Origin: Pseudoscleropodium purum
Taxonomy: Eukaryota; Streptophyta; Bryopsida; Hypnales; Brachytheciaceae
Assembly: GCA_963969395.1 (NCBI GenBank)
Contig: OZ017798.1
Location: 1,240,001-1,304,000, forward strand
DNA length: 64,000 nucleotides
Direction: 5' to 3'
Shown here: positions 47,453 through 60,310 of the stretch, piece after piece
Numbering within the stretch: position 1 is the stretch's first letter
Layout of the letters: each line of letters begins with the position of its first letter
Position numbers and translations under genes: made by a program
The notes under the pieces: generated by a model
Told to the model about the DNA's origin: nothing
Database searches by the model: none
What the model saw: only the letters and a program-made list of their open reading frames with translations

Positions 47453-50400
47453 AAAATATTTTTCATAAGTAGGTGAAAGAAATATGAGTTTTATGCATAG
47501 CATTTTTGAGCTCGTAAGTTTAGGTGGCATTGTAGATGGAATAGCATCTAAAACAATTCCTTCTTTTGTGTTGTAGAATTTAAAGGGAGGTTCTAATTGA
47601 AGGAGATTTAAGAGTTTCAACCATTTTCAATATTGTACCAAATGTTTAGGTTCAACAAAAAAGTATTTTAAAAATGGATATTAGAATGTTTGGGATTTTA
47701 TTTTATTCTTAAAAATTGTATGGAAGAAATGAATATTTTTGTTCTTAAGCATCTGCCAAATTGCATTTAACAAATTTATTTAATTATTTGACAAGGAATG
47801 ACAACATTGATTTGGACTTTAAACTCTACACAAAACAATAAAAGCCAAAACCATAGTGGGTGGAAGGCAAACTTACGGAACGTAGCCCCTAAAAATTTGA
47901 AATGTTAAAGGAGTCTTGATAATACAAGTTATTTAGAGAAAAATCAAATTCAAATATTTAAAAAAAATGAAAATCTTAAGGAAATCTTATGATATTTTCA
48001 ATACCATTCTAGGGGAAGTTGGCCATTTGTGGCCAAAAAATAACCTCTAAATATTATTGTGTTTGAAATGCCTTTTGGTATCATACAATTCAAGAAAATT
48101 ATTACAATATACTAAACTCTACAGTTTCAAGACAAATGAAATTTTGGATAGTGTCCTATAATCTCAATTTTTGGTGTGATTTAAAATAAATATATATAAA
48201 AAAACACATTGGCTTTTGGAGAATATATTTTTATTTCAATTGGTGCTTGGTAGAAAAAGTTACACCACCCTAAATGCAAAATAGAATTTGTTTAACAACA
48301 AAAGAACAATGCAGAAAATTTGAAATTTGAAATTAATTAACTAATTTTATCATAGATTATTTTTTTGTCTACATAGAGAGCTTTGATTCATTCCATTTAG
48401 ATTAGGAATGTGAAAGTTATGGAACATCTTGTTTTTGGGCAATTATAGAATCTTCTTCTATTAAAAAGTAATGCATTGAATTTGTTTTTGAACTCAATTT
48501 GCACAATTTCAAAACAAAAGAAGTTCCACAAGATTTATTATGCTTACTAGAGCATTCTTATTTTTGAGATTAGTATGTTGTAATCCCATCTTGGAGCTAT
48601 TAATGATTTAATTTTTCCTTTCATCTTGTATCTACTTCTATTTAATAATTTCTTAAAGACTGAAAATCAAATATTTATTTCTTGAATTTTTTTCCTAAAT
48701 TATCAAATCAATTATCCAGCATTAAAAAATTTTAAATAGAAAACTTTAGTGCAAATTTTTTTTAAGTTAAGAAGATTCAAAGTCACATAATCTAGTTGAA
48801 CAAGGAATACAAAAAAACTTTAAATGCAAATATTTTGCAATCTATGTAGTCAACTTTTGAAATTTCTTCCATATATTCTTGTACTAGTCTAATGCATGAT
48901 CCTAAAGTCAAATATTTAAATATTTTGCAACAAATATTTTTGAAGTTTTCTACTCTTTGCAATAGAATGACAGTTTTGAGTTTTTTTTAATGAAAAAAGA
49001 CCTTGGGATTTTAGGTATATTGTTAAATTTTCTTAAATTAATAAAAAGGCTCACACATTTTTTAATTCTAGAAGGATCTTGTTGCCCTAAAGTGTCTGAT
49101 TGATGATTTTCATGATTATATATGGTAGAAATGAAGAATGCACTTATTGGTTCAAAAATCAAATTATTTTTTATAAAGCACCTTAGTGATAGATCTTGTC
49201 CTTTCAAGGTTACATTGGTTTAATGTTTAAAGTGGCCACTCAAATTTGAATATGAAGAATTTATGATATCTTATAATAAATTAGCAACTTTCATAACGAT
49301 AAAGTTTTGCATTAAGACTCGTATCTACTAATTAAATAATGTTGAGCTCATTCATGTGTACGCACATATATGAAAAAATTGAATGATATAAAATCAATCA
49401 CCTTGATTTTAAGCTTGTTTCCCTATAGATATCTCTTGGAAAACAAACATAATTCCTAATTTTATGAAATTTTCAGCTAGGAACTTTACTGTGAAAAATG
49501 CCCCTCTCAAAAAAAAACTTTTATATTTTAATTTAGTATAATTTTTTGGATTATATGAAATTAGAGATTGTAAATTTAATGTTGAAGCCTAAAATTGCAA
49601 CATCAAGATTCTAGAATTACTTTACTAATTTTACATAATTTGCTTTCTAGGAAATAAATTTCTTTGAAGATGTCCAAAACTACATAATTTTTAACTTTAG
49701 ATTAGTTGGAATTGGAACCAGTACCTCTCAATTTGTTGGAGGTTGTACTAATCCCATCTCCTACTCAACAAGTAATAGAAATTGGTTTGTAAATATCAAA
49801 TTAGTCAAAACATTTTGTTTTGTCTTTGATTTGACAAAAAAAAAAAAAAAATCCAAATTTTATGTTTAATGTACAAGCCAAGTTTTTCTTATAAGTTATA
49901 ATTTTTTGAAGTGTTTGATAGCAATTTAAAAAAAAATTTAAAGTTAAAAATTTCATATTAGTTTGAACATATGTTTTACAATCTCTAAAGTTTGAAAATT
50001 TCCATGAAGAAATTCAAGGTGAAAAGTCAAGTAAAATTTTATGTCTATATTTAGATATTTGATTGAATAACCTATTGCAACCAATTCTTTTTTTAAGATT
50101 ATGAGGTCAAACTACGCCAATTGAAAATAAATCTTTACTTTTCACTAGATAAAAGTAATCTTTTTCAACCAATCTTTCCAAATTTTCTAAAAAGATTCTA
50201 TCTCTAATTAAAATATGGATAGAAAAGTGCATACAATCGAAAATCATTTTTTAGTTCTAAAGATGGATCAATGTAGAAATACAATGCTTTAGCAAATTTT
50301 AAATCATCATTATTCCAACATTTTCTCAAAAAATAAAAAAGAAGCCCCAATTGCAATTACTATAGTGGTATCTTCCTAAATTACAATTATAGCAAATCTT

Positions 50401-51384
50401 TTATTTCTAAAAACTACTGGTGTGCCTTGTGCCATTTCCATGATATAATAAAATAAAAGCAAAAGTAATTTTAAAATTTTAAAATTCATAAAAAATTCAA
50501 AATTCAAAATCTTTTCTACTATGAATCAAAATGCCATGAAACAAAGCCAAATGAACCCCTAGTTTGTTGCAACATGAAAGGTTGTGTTCTTGAGATAAAT
50601 AGAAAGCTTCATACATAAAGGAGTGCAAGGGCTTTGCTTCATGGCATTTAGACATGTGATGATGTGAAAGTTATGATTTTACAAAATTACAAAATTTTAA
50701 TTCAAAAAATAATTCAAAAATCCACAAGTAGATCCAAACACTATGAAACAAAGTCCCTACACCTTTCCATGTAGAGAGCTTTCCAACAGTATGAAGAACA
50801 CAGGCATGGGACTTGTGGGCAATGCCATTCAAGCAAAAATTTCAAAGAAAGATTCCATTAAAGTGGTCACACCCAAAATCGCACCCTACCTAAAACCACC
50901 ATCATCACTTTGTGTACATTTCCAAAATTAATGTGTACATATGTTGAAGAAACAATTTCCCCAAAAAAACTATGACCCTTCATAACTTTTGCATATGGTA
51001 TCCAAATGTTGCCTTCTTTGGTGCGTTGAAACCCCCTTTCACTTGCCAACAAGAAAATATGAAAATTTGACCAGCATAATAATAGTAACAAGGCACAGCA
51101 GCAAAAAGTGGTGGTTTGGGGGTACCCACCTTAATACGCGTTTTGCAGTTCTGGAATACATCACACGGTCTATGTAGGTGCTACTGCAGCCACAAGCTAA
51201 AACCCTATGATGCCATGATACAGTGTCGGGAAAGTGTCCTCAAATACTTACAAACAGGGTCCTTGCTTCCTTGACAGCCGTGTACAAAATTGATGGACAG
51301 ATGTGAAATCCAGAAATAAACGCGAAGGCAGGAACTCTCAACCTTATTAACAGACAATTAAGAAATTATCAACGAACCAAGTAA
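47453..51384. other. AT-rich desert and 3' flank of the synthase gene
   Basis: No gene recognized. 48340-48900 shares scattered words with the long TTAA elements (for example GATTCATTCCATTTAGAT) and may be a very old relative. A right-end-like TTTTAAGGGTTGA occurs inside the synthase gene near 51710 without a clear left partner. The last ~200 bp before 51385 are presumably 3' UTR of the minus-strand gene. Confidence 0.45.
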
Positions 51385-54300
51385 TTAGAGAGCATTTGCC
51401 TCCAACTTCTGAGCCTCCAGAGCTTCCATGATGCTCTCCACCCACCTGCATCCATATGACAATGATAATATTTACACCATGACGTTCAACTATACAACAG
51501 TAAAGGGTAATGAACTCCTAAGCACACCCAAGTCCATGTTGTGGAGGGAGATGTTTCGTTCACATGAAGTCTCATTCATTAAAGGTAATACTTGAATATT
51601 TTCTTAAAAACCCATTCTCATCACCAATTTTATGTAAATGAGGAAAAGAATAGTTTTGTACGACGATATAAGCAAAAATATACAAAAATTCAAAAAGGAT
51701 ACGGTCCTTTTAAGGGTTGAGGCTGTTGAAACAATGTCTGTTAGCAACACTTTAAAACACACAAAAGAAGCAAGAATGTGAAGTTCTTACGCACCCCTCT
51801 ATTCCAGGACTCTCTGGATGATAAATTTTCTGCAAGCCTGCTTTTGAAGCAGCGTTTGCTGATGTACTCCCGATGCATGCAGCTGCTCCATCCCATTTCT
51901 TTGGTTCTGCCACGAGTTCCATCCAGGCTCTGCATGAACACAAAACGTGGACCATTCAACATATTCAGTTTTTTGGTAAAAAAACACTAGTAGAAACTCC
52001 TCTAGGAGGTGTTCAAGAAACCCTGACAATTGTAACGCCACTCAAGGAATTTTCAACGGACACTCTTCCAGATGCAAAAGAAGGCCATTTCTAGCGAAAA
52101 ACCTGGCCAATCGAATACGACTAGAACCCTTCTGAGGTGGGTTCTCTACGAGTAAAACTATCACCGAGTACTTGCTGAATAAATTTTGTACTTAATGTAT
52201 CAATATGTTGCCATTTCATGCCCATTCCAATTGGTCAAATTTGAGAGAATTTTCTGAGAAGAACAAAGATGGAAGAAAAGCACGCACCTTACAGCTGTAG
52301 GAGACGCGAATGTAGCTACGGGTGCTGTAGCAGCAGAAGCAATGGCAGCTTCATCCAGATTCCTAACAGTTTCCTGAATATTAAAAACTAGAACATCGTC
52401 AGTACAGGAACTAAAAAAAAACGAATAGAAAGGAAACATCGTTTCAGTTAACTGCATATCACGATATGGTTCAGGGAATAAAAGAACTGTACCGTAGAGT
52501 ATGTGTTCATCCGCAACACAAGGAAACCTCGCTCCGTAAGCCCAGTTGCTGCACAACTTTAAATAATCGCTGGTGAGGATAGATTGCAACACACGGTCCC
52601 TTAATCATGGAAGAGTGATGCATGGTGCAGTGTACATGTTATCCTTAAGGCTGTGCTAAACATTTGTGACGCACTCGGTACAAAGGGAACAGTAGTATAC
52701 AGAACGCAGTGTACTATAGGATAGTAAAGGCAATAAAGTCCTATCCGAAGTATGCAGGAATCTAGCGTATTTATAAAACTCAATGAGATCAACCCTTCGG
52801 GACCCCCTTTTTCGTAAGCTATTTATTAGACCTTAAGCTGGGCGACTGTTCCAGTATTATCAAAAACCCTAAAGACTCCACTCCATAGGGTGTGAGATCC
52901 ATTTGGGGCTTCAAAATGCATCCTGAAGCATTGGGCTTGGAGGGAAGAACCCTAGAGTATGCTGGGTATGCTGGTCCAATGCAGTGCAAACTAGCCTAAA
53001 CAAGTGAGGTAAGTGCATAGCGTGACCGTTTGCTTAAATGGTTCTATTACTAAGAAGTTCTGCTTATTTCCGTATCCAGAAAGAAATTGGTGTCTAAATA
53101 CTTAGCATAATTGCTCATACATCAGCTATGGTGCTGCTGCACATCATTGATTGAGCTCGAGGGATTAGATCCATACCTAAATCATCACCGGCTTTAAGCG
53201 ATGCAGGATACAACACATGGTTGTCCCCATCACCTATTTTGGGAAGCTCACTTGCTAGAACCTTCGCAGTTGCTGTTGACACGATGAGGAATTAGAATTC
53301 TTAGTCCCTGGAAACACTAAATTAGGGCCCAAATATGCACGTTGACAGAATATATACATAAATGTCTACTGAATCCAACCCCAGCCTAGAAAAAATAACT
53401 GCTGATCAATGAAAAACATGAAATTGCAGCAGGGAATTAAAAATGATTTCGCAAAATTCCAACAAAAGTACAAACCTTTTGAAGGAGTGAATGCAACTTC
53501 TAAGAGATCTGACCCTTCCTTCACGTTCTGGAAGAGCTCACCCGTGCCAGAACCAACAACAGCAATGCGTACTTTTGGACACCCTGCTTCCCTGCTCAAG
53601 ACCTTGGCAAGAGTTAGAACTTCTCCAGAGGACCCCGCTGGCCAGACCTGGTGTTCTATTAGGTATTGAAGACAACGAAGTTCTATTTTAGAGGGCCCTA
53701 AAGTAAGTATAATGGAGGGATCTTAAAAGAAGAATAGGTTAGGGTTACGAGAACCAACCTCCACGCTTGCAGAAAAACTGTAGCAGCTTCTGGTGAGGTT
53801 ACAATGATCCACTCAAATTTCACCTCTGCAACAACATTGAGTCCTTCCATCAAATTGCTAATATGAAGCAAGAATTATGGACTCTGGAACATTTTGTAAC
53901 TGGAAGATATGCTTTAGGCGAGCGCTGCACAAACGAGCACTACTACTCTTTCGTTGAGGGAATTAGTGAACAAAAAATGCTGAAGTACCACGAAGGGTTT
54001 GAACAAGCTGAGGTAGGTCTGGTCCATCCCTATGCTCAATTAAAGGCAGCTCTAAACATTGAATCCCCCGCTTTTCCTGCAATAATCCAACAACAATGAC
54101 ATCAACTACTTTCCGCTCAAAGCAAATCCATTACAACCATCCCACACAGCCCAAGTTTTAAAAGACTGAGCAAATTCAAAATTGTGTTAAATCATATGAA
54201 ATTTTTACAACTATTGACAATTGAGTCATAAGAAAATGTACTTTCGAATCATGTATATCTTATAATTTATGACGAATTTTGTGATAAATATCCAAAATTT

Positions 54301-54994
54301 CGTTAAAATCAAGTGCTTACCCTTCCCGCACTTTTTGTCACTTGCTTAAAGAGTAATAGAGGTGGTCATACAATAAGTTTCTTGTAATTCTAAATCGACG
54401 ACTGTGGATACAGTGCAACCAACTTTCTTTCACAATGATCAAAAATCCATCCAAACATGAAGTATGCAGTCAATGCCTTGGGTAGACAATCCATGAAGAA
54501 GGTCAAGGAACGCACCAAAGCCTTCATAAGTTTTTCGTTCTTTCCATGCTCCCTCGTCACCACAACCCTCGCACTCGCACTAACCTGTCATCACACGTCC
54601 CATTTCATCAAAAAAGAAAACTCCCACAGCGGAGAAACATCAAATTGTATAGCGAATTAACAATGTGCAATCTAAACCCTAAAAAGCTGCAACACCAGAG
54701 CATCCCAATAACTGAATCCCAAGCCTTCTGAGAAAAATTTGCTGCTATCCAATTCCCAAGCACAGCGCTTGAAATTGTCATCATCCAATTACAGCATTCT
54801 AAACACAAAATGAGCCCTAACCCCTTAAGAATTGAGATAAAGGCTCTCACCTCAGCGACAAACACACCGCGCACAGCATTTATGCTTCGCAATGTCACGA
54901 AGCTTTTCGCCACCGCATTGCCAAAGAAGCATGACGCAATTGACGATGACCCAGTGGCACCAATTGGCCCTGTCCTACCTACAACTAACGCCAT
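51385..54994 (-). CDS. HEMD/UROS: Uroporphyrinogen-III synthase, plastid-targeted (EC 4.2.1.75)
   Basis: Ten minus-strand exons: 54851-54994, 54516-54584, 53989-54076, 53759-53825, 53476-53591, 53177-53272, 52493-52548, 52288-52373, 51795-51929 and 51385-51445. All junctions are GT-AG and in phase, giving 305 residues (about 320 in Arabidopsis). The enzyme closes and rearranges hydroxymethylbilane to uroporphyrinogen III, the precursor of chlorophyll, heme and siroheme. Family segments in order: 'RVVVTREHGKNEKLMKAL', 'GIQCLELPLIEHRDGPDL', 'WIIVTSPEAATVFLQAW', 'RIAVVGSGTGELFQ', 'VAFTPSKATAKVLASELP', 'VLYPASLKAGDDL', 'RMNTYST', 'VATFASPTAVRAWMEL', 'AACIGSTSANAASKAGL', 'YHPESPGIEGWVESIMEAL'. The first ~55 residues are Ser/Ala/Gly-rich with Arg/Lys and almost no acidic residues, as in a transit peptide. 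The start is the first ATG (context GCCATGGCG). It diverges from the SPP gene. Confidence 0.95.
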
Positions 54995-55580
54995 GGCTAA
55001 AAATCGCGCTGCAACACCACCACAAATCTCCAAAACAAAAGTCCCTCAGCAAACTTTTAGGAAATATAGGAAGCAAGCACCGATAGCAGTGGATAAAAGG
55101 AGAGCGATTTCGGGGCCGTTTCCAACAAGATGACAATTTATAGGTCTGTTCACACTGACACCCAAGAATCTGGTCATGAAGTTATCCACCATTAGATCTC
55201 GGATCTCACCGCTGTCATGGTTCCACGTATCTAGCAGATGAGGCTCAGATCAGTGGACAAGCCCTCTTGATACTCTCAGATTCCTAGACCCCAAATCTTT
55301 CATGTAGAATCCAGTTTGAACACATTTTTGAACTTCATGGTGACTTACATTTCTGCTTATAGTGTAGCCAGATTTGCACCTGTAAACTTGCTGCAGTCGC
55401 ACTCTGAATGTTTACCGGTGTGTTTGGTTTGAAATTTAGTAAAATTTGAGGCAGGGGGAGCTGATTGAATCTTTTTTATCTGGAAGTCAAGAATTGAGCT
55501 CTCTGTGTCGGAGAATCTTTTTTTCAATCCATGCGGTGGTTGTGAGCCTGGTATTCCTAGCGGCAGAATTGCTGTGAAGG
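54995..55580. promoter_or_regulatory. Shared divergent promoter region, UROS / SPP
   Basis: Only 586 bp separate the two start codons of the head-to-head genes, so both core promoters and 5' UTRs must lie here or in upstream exons. No convincing TATA box is visible for either direction, which is common in bidirectional plant promoters of housekeeping and photosynthetic genes. No specific factor site is claimed. Confidence 0.55.
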
Positions 55581-58500
55581 ATGAAGTCACTCGCATACAA
55601 CCCCTTGACGTTGCAGCAAACTTCCAGAAATAGTTTTCTCTTTCAGTTACAGAGTAGTACTAGTTGTAGTATTAGCACTTCATCTCTGCAGCTCAAGAAC
55701 CCAAAACCTGCTACCACTTGCCAACGCCATTACAACTCTCTGTCGCGAGTAGTTCTTTGTCTCAAGGGAATTAGTCCTGAATTCGAATGTAAAAGAATCT
55801 ATGGTTGGGCGAAGAATGCAACCACTCCATCTCTTGTCAACTCTTGTATTAGCAACCATGGCAGAGGGTGTGACTTCCAATGCAGAGCCCTGCCTATCGA
55901 CGAGGACGAGGCGGAGATTGGGGAGCCTGGGGGAGAGTTGATAAGCATGGACGTCGTCGTTAGGGATGGATGGCAATGGACCAAGACCAACCAAGAGCTG
56001 GTAAAATGAATTAGGGTTTCTCTGTTTCTGTATTTGCCCCATTGCAATTTCATGAGCTCCTCGTTGACAGCAATTCATATTTTCATGGGCTTCGTTATCT
56101 TCGTTCTCAATGCGATTGTGGTTGGGGATTTAGTTGGTGTGTATCATTTTACAAACATAAAAAAATGGTGGAGCTCAACCCGAAGTAACAAGTAAATTCT
56201 TTTTGTCTCTAGAGAAAGCTCTAAATGAACTATCTGCTCTTGGATTTGAATGCAGATAGCATATTCGCTTCTGCTTGCTGCGGTGCCTATCGGGACCATT
56301 CTGCCGCTAGGTGGGTATCAGTGGTCGGGTGCTTTCTATTTCCTGTTTCTGGCGGTGTGGACTGTCTACGTTGGCAGCCATCGCAGGTAATGTAAAGTTT
56401 CCATTCACTATACAGGAACCATACAGTAAGGGAGGGGTTCCATTGCCCATGCAGGTGAACTTTGAGCCTTTCCCCACAACAATCTAGACACTTGAGCCAT
56501 CTAAAAGTTTGAAAATTTATTTTGTATTGAGCAAAATAGATGTTAATAGATGAAGTGTTTTCACACTTCGAACAAATCAAAGTTCCCTGGTATGATCAAT
56601 GGAGCTTCTACCTCACTTCTCTTTGCTTGAGAAATGCATCCATTGCAAGAGTCAGAGGTTCAGAGAGTGATGCAGATTGAACACGAAACAGGGTTTCCAG
56701 TAAAATTAGACTTTTCAGCAATTCAGTACTATAGCTCAATCATGGGGAGATACCCTGTTCTCTTCATTGAAAACCCTAATTATACTGAAAATTCTATGTT
56801 TATATGATTGCTTCCAGACGTCAATTTCGTTATATTTGCGGATTTTTACGAAATTGGCTCTTGAAACCAAAATTTTAGGTTTTCGAGATTGCTGAAGTTG
56901 AGTGTCACAACTTTGGCGCTCTGAATCGCACCAATATCACGAAATTGGCCTTTTCCAATAGCTATCCAATAGCTATCTTAACATGAAGCAAGTTTGGCGA
57001 CGTTGATTGTATGCTCCACTTGTGTTTTTAAATGCTTGTAAAAGCTTGTTGATTGTATGCTCTACTTATAAATTGACAGTTCGATCTGAGATGTGCTGGT
57101 TATTTGCAGTTTAGGGAAGAAGCCTCCACAGAATGTCTCGTTCAAGCAAGGACTGGCAGCTCCGTTGTTGTGTTCAGTGTCGCTCTTTGGATTCTACGCT
57201 GTTCTGCGCTTCTTCCCCAGTCTCGACATCCGCACTTTTATTTCGGCCTATCTGGGTTTGGCTGGTGTTGTGGCTGTTGCCGGTAATCTTGCTCCACCAC
57301 TTCGCGCCATTCTTCCCAATGACGACAGCACATCATGGCGTATTGGTATGTATATTCTGATCTTGACCAGTTTAGTAATTTTGAGTAGGTCATTGGAAAA
57401 CTTTCTTTTGTCCAATTCTGTTTATTTTATTCTAAACACGTGGAATGTTCTTCACTGATTCTGGTGATATGAAATTTGTCCCTATCTGAACCATATTTAC
57501 CACAATATGATCAATCGACTGGGTCATTTTGAAACCATGAATTCTCGGTCTTTTAGGTTTAAGCAGTTTTGAGTAGGTCAAATGGGGGCTTTTTTTGGTC
57601 GAATTTTTTTTTTAAAATTGTCAACACGTGACATGTTCTTCGCTGATTCTGGTGATATGAAAATTGGCCCTATGTGAACCATATGATGATTCACATTATG
57701 ATCAATCGAATGAGTCATTTAAAAACTATGAATCCTGCATCTTTTAGGATTAAGTAGTTGTGGTCTCTAGAGCCCACTGATGTCTATACCTGTGAATGTT
57801 AAGCGGATAGAGGATTGTTGTCCCTAGAGTTCACTTTTTATAGGCAATTTTGAGTTAGTTCATTGATTTTTACATGTGAAAGTGGCTCACATGTAAAAAT
57901 GGCTTCTCGTGAGTGATAAGTATAATTGGGTGTTGTTTACATTCTCTCTTTGGGTTTCCATACTAAGAGAATGCCAATATTGTCAGCCTCTGCAGGGCAC
58001 AACCAAAGATGTGTCTCTTCTGATGGACGTCGTGATTTGGAATGGCAGATTTTCCAACGTGGTTGGTGGTTGATGAGGGTGAGCCTGTTCATTTGACTCT
58101 TTCTCCGGCTGATGCATTGGCGACCATTGGTACGTGTAGAATATCGACTCATCCAAAATCCTGACTTTGATGAAGAAATTATATTGCAAATGTCTTACAC
58201 TGAAGCTGTGTGCCTGTTGGATTGGATCAAATAGTGGGTGTTGCAGCAGCTGTTGCAAGCAAGCAATCCGGGGCTCCATTCACGTTGAACAACTTCATAG
58301 CCGTTTGTATTGTAACTGAACTTCTACAGTTGCTGTCTCTTGGCAGGTTACAGTCAATTCCTGCTGCTTAAAATTCAGTGAACTGTGGTGGTGTACTTGG
58401 CGTGATGATTCTAACTACCATGCGAATTTGTTTATTTTTCATTCTCTTACAATCCACCCAATGATGGAAACTTTATAGAAGTTTTAGGGCAACTGACATG

Positions 58501-60310
58501 TACTCATGCATGGAACTTGCATGCGATCTGTCGCAAAAATTTTGGGACTACTTTGTGATGAACCTTGTGATTAACCTCATTGTACTTGATGAAGAAGTAC
58601 TTTATCTGATGAGAGATCTTTCATTTGCTGAAGCAAGCTGTGTTGTGGTTCTTGTGCAGCTTCGCGACAGCAGCTGCTATGCTCTCCGGCCTGCTTCTGT
58701 ATGATGTTTTCTGGGTGTTTGGATCTTCACATGTATTCGGCGACAATGTCATGGTGACCGTAAGTGACTTCATCACTTGACTAGTAGAAAGAGGTATTCT
58801 AGGAAACCTAGCCGCGTTAGACCCTGACAATTGTAAAGTCATGTGTCGCGATCTCTAATGTAATCCCTGCCAATTGTAACTTGGCTAGGTTTTCTAGAAT
58901 ATCTCTACAGGGTGAGTTTTAGTCTAGTGCTTGTAGCTCACTTTTGGAGGTGTTCAATGTTCTGATTATTCTATCTTTCTTATTATCACTTCGTCTCATG
59001 GCAACCCGAAATATCGGTGAGGGAGCATTGAACGTTCTGCATATCATTGTGCAGGTTGCGACATCACCAGCTTTCGATGGCCCCATGAAACTGATATTTC
59101 CTAATGCAATTGTAAGATACAGCCATCAATTCCTGTGTTCATTCTTAATCTTTGAATTAGGGTTTCAGTGACTAAACCCTGAAATGATAAATGCGTGACC
59201 TTCATGAATTTATCATTTTTCCATTAGAGTTGACTCTTAGGCAACCTATCATTAATCCACAAGTGCCCAAATGGCCTAAAGTGGTTACCTCCATATCTAC
59301 AGGATTTGAAATAAATTATTTAGGAAGTTCCAAGGTAACCAAATGTTCCAACAGAGGAAGAAAGCATACCCTACATTTTTAGTGATATAATTAAGTTTTG
59401 AAAGTTGCTACAATCGACTATTAGCTTCAAAGTAGACTTTCTATATTTAGCGTGAGCAATTACTGATGCGCTGAAATCACAAATGTGGTCCCATGGCATT
59501 GAAATCCTGCTGTAAATCTTTCTTGTACTCTACTTAGCAACTGAGTTTTGTTATGCTGGACAGGCAAATGCTGCAAATCCTTACTCTATCTTAGGTTTGG
59601 GCGACATTGCTGTACCTGGACTACTGATCGCTTTGATGCTACGGTTTGACCGCTCTCGATCCATGAGTCTCCCTGGAGCAGATGATGGCCCTGACTCTCA
59701 ACAATTGCCGACTGACAAAACGTACTTCGTCACTTGCATCGCTTCATATATTTTTGGACTTACTGTCACAGTTGGTGAGTACTGAGAACCTAGTGTTCAT
59801 TATGGTTTCCTTCTTCTTGGCTTTCAAATCCGTCCAAGAGATCTTCGAGAGAACCTAGACGCGCTACAATTTACGCTAAAAACTGCCTTGAATGGCATTA
59901 CAATTGGCGGGTATGGTGGCTTGGTTTTTTAGAATACCTATTCTGCTATTGGACCCGCGATACTATTCTTTTAGATGCAGCAAGTAGAATTCCAATGGAG
60001 CCAGCTTTATGATGTTGTAAAACAAGCACAAGTTCCATATTTCTGTTAGCTGCTGTTAATTCATGTTGTATACTGATTGGCATGAAGTCTGTCATCACTT
60101 CTAAAATAGAACTTGGTTGTCTTTGTCATGATTTGTGCAGTGGTAAATTCGGTGTCTGGTGCTGCGCAGCCAGCTCTTCTCTATCTCGTTCCATCTCTTC
60201 TCTGCGGTGTGTTTATAGTGGCGTTTTCAAGGAGGGAAGCATCTCTATTGCTCGATTACAAGGAGGAGCTTACACCATTTGTTGTTAAAGGTGATGACGC
60301 AGCTGAATGA
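55581..60310 (+). CDS. SPP-like: Signal peptide peptidase family intramembrane aspartyl protease with long N-terminal extension
   Basis: Nine exons: 55581-56000, 56256-56386, 57110-57345, 58049-58129, 58235-58346, 58660-58759, 59055-59111, 59564-59774 and 60141-60310. All junctions are GT-AG and in phase, giving 505 residues. SPP-family enzymes cut type II membrane segments inside the bilayer. The catalytic pair is visible: 'LLLYDVFWVF' (Asp ~342) and 'LGLGDIAVPG' (Asp ~393), with the PAL motif in 'AAQPALLYLVP' (~460-462). Hydrophobic segments fit about nine membrane spans. Canonical plant SPP is about 340 residues; the extra length is mostly exon 1 (140 residues), rich in Ser/Thr/Gln/Asn and basic early on, acidic near its end ('DEDEAEIGEPGG'). 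The start is the first ATG; an internal Met at 55947 could start a shorter form. The leader resembles an organelle transit peptide, so plastid or mitochondrial location is possible but inferred. Confidence 0.92.
57374..57749. repeat. 188-bp tandem duplication in SPP intron 3
   Basis: TTTTGAGTAGGTCA recurs 188 bp apart (57380 and 57568 region). Both units continue through ATGTTCTTC-CTGATTCTGG, GTGATATGAAA and ATGATCAATCGA words in the same order. A third partial unit begins near 57844. It lies wholly within an intron. Confidence 0.85.
57866..57900. repeat. Perfect 14-bp hairpin in SPP intron 3
   Basis: ATTTTTACATGTGA (57866-57879) and TCACATGTAAAAAT (57887-57900) are exact reverse complements separated by a 7-base loop. 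Confidence 0.9.
58791..58905. mobile_element. 115-bp MITE in SPP intron 6
   Basis: Left end GAGGTATTCTAGGAAACC and right end GGTTTTCTAGAATATCTC are imperfect inverted termini continuing inward to TAGCC / GGCTA and to CAATTGTAA words. Related elements lie in intron 8 (59839-59939) and, partially, in intron 8 of the synthase gene (near 52008-52050). Confidence 0.7.
59839..59939. mobile_element. ~100-bp MITE-like element in SPP intron 8
   Basis: Left end AGATCTTCGAGAGAACCTAG and right end GGCTTGGTTTTTTAGAATACC are weak inverted partners, with CTACAATTTACG and ATTACAATTGGCGG inside. By word order it is a diverged relative of 58791-58905. Confidence 0.55.

Noticed and set aside
55581..56009. First exon of the SPP gene as a separate small gene
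   Set aside because: CTG|gtaaaa at 56000 and tgcag|ATA at 56256 join in phase 0 straight into the first membrane span, with no better start for the downstream exons.
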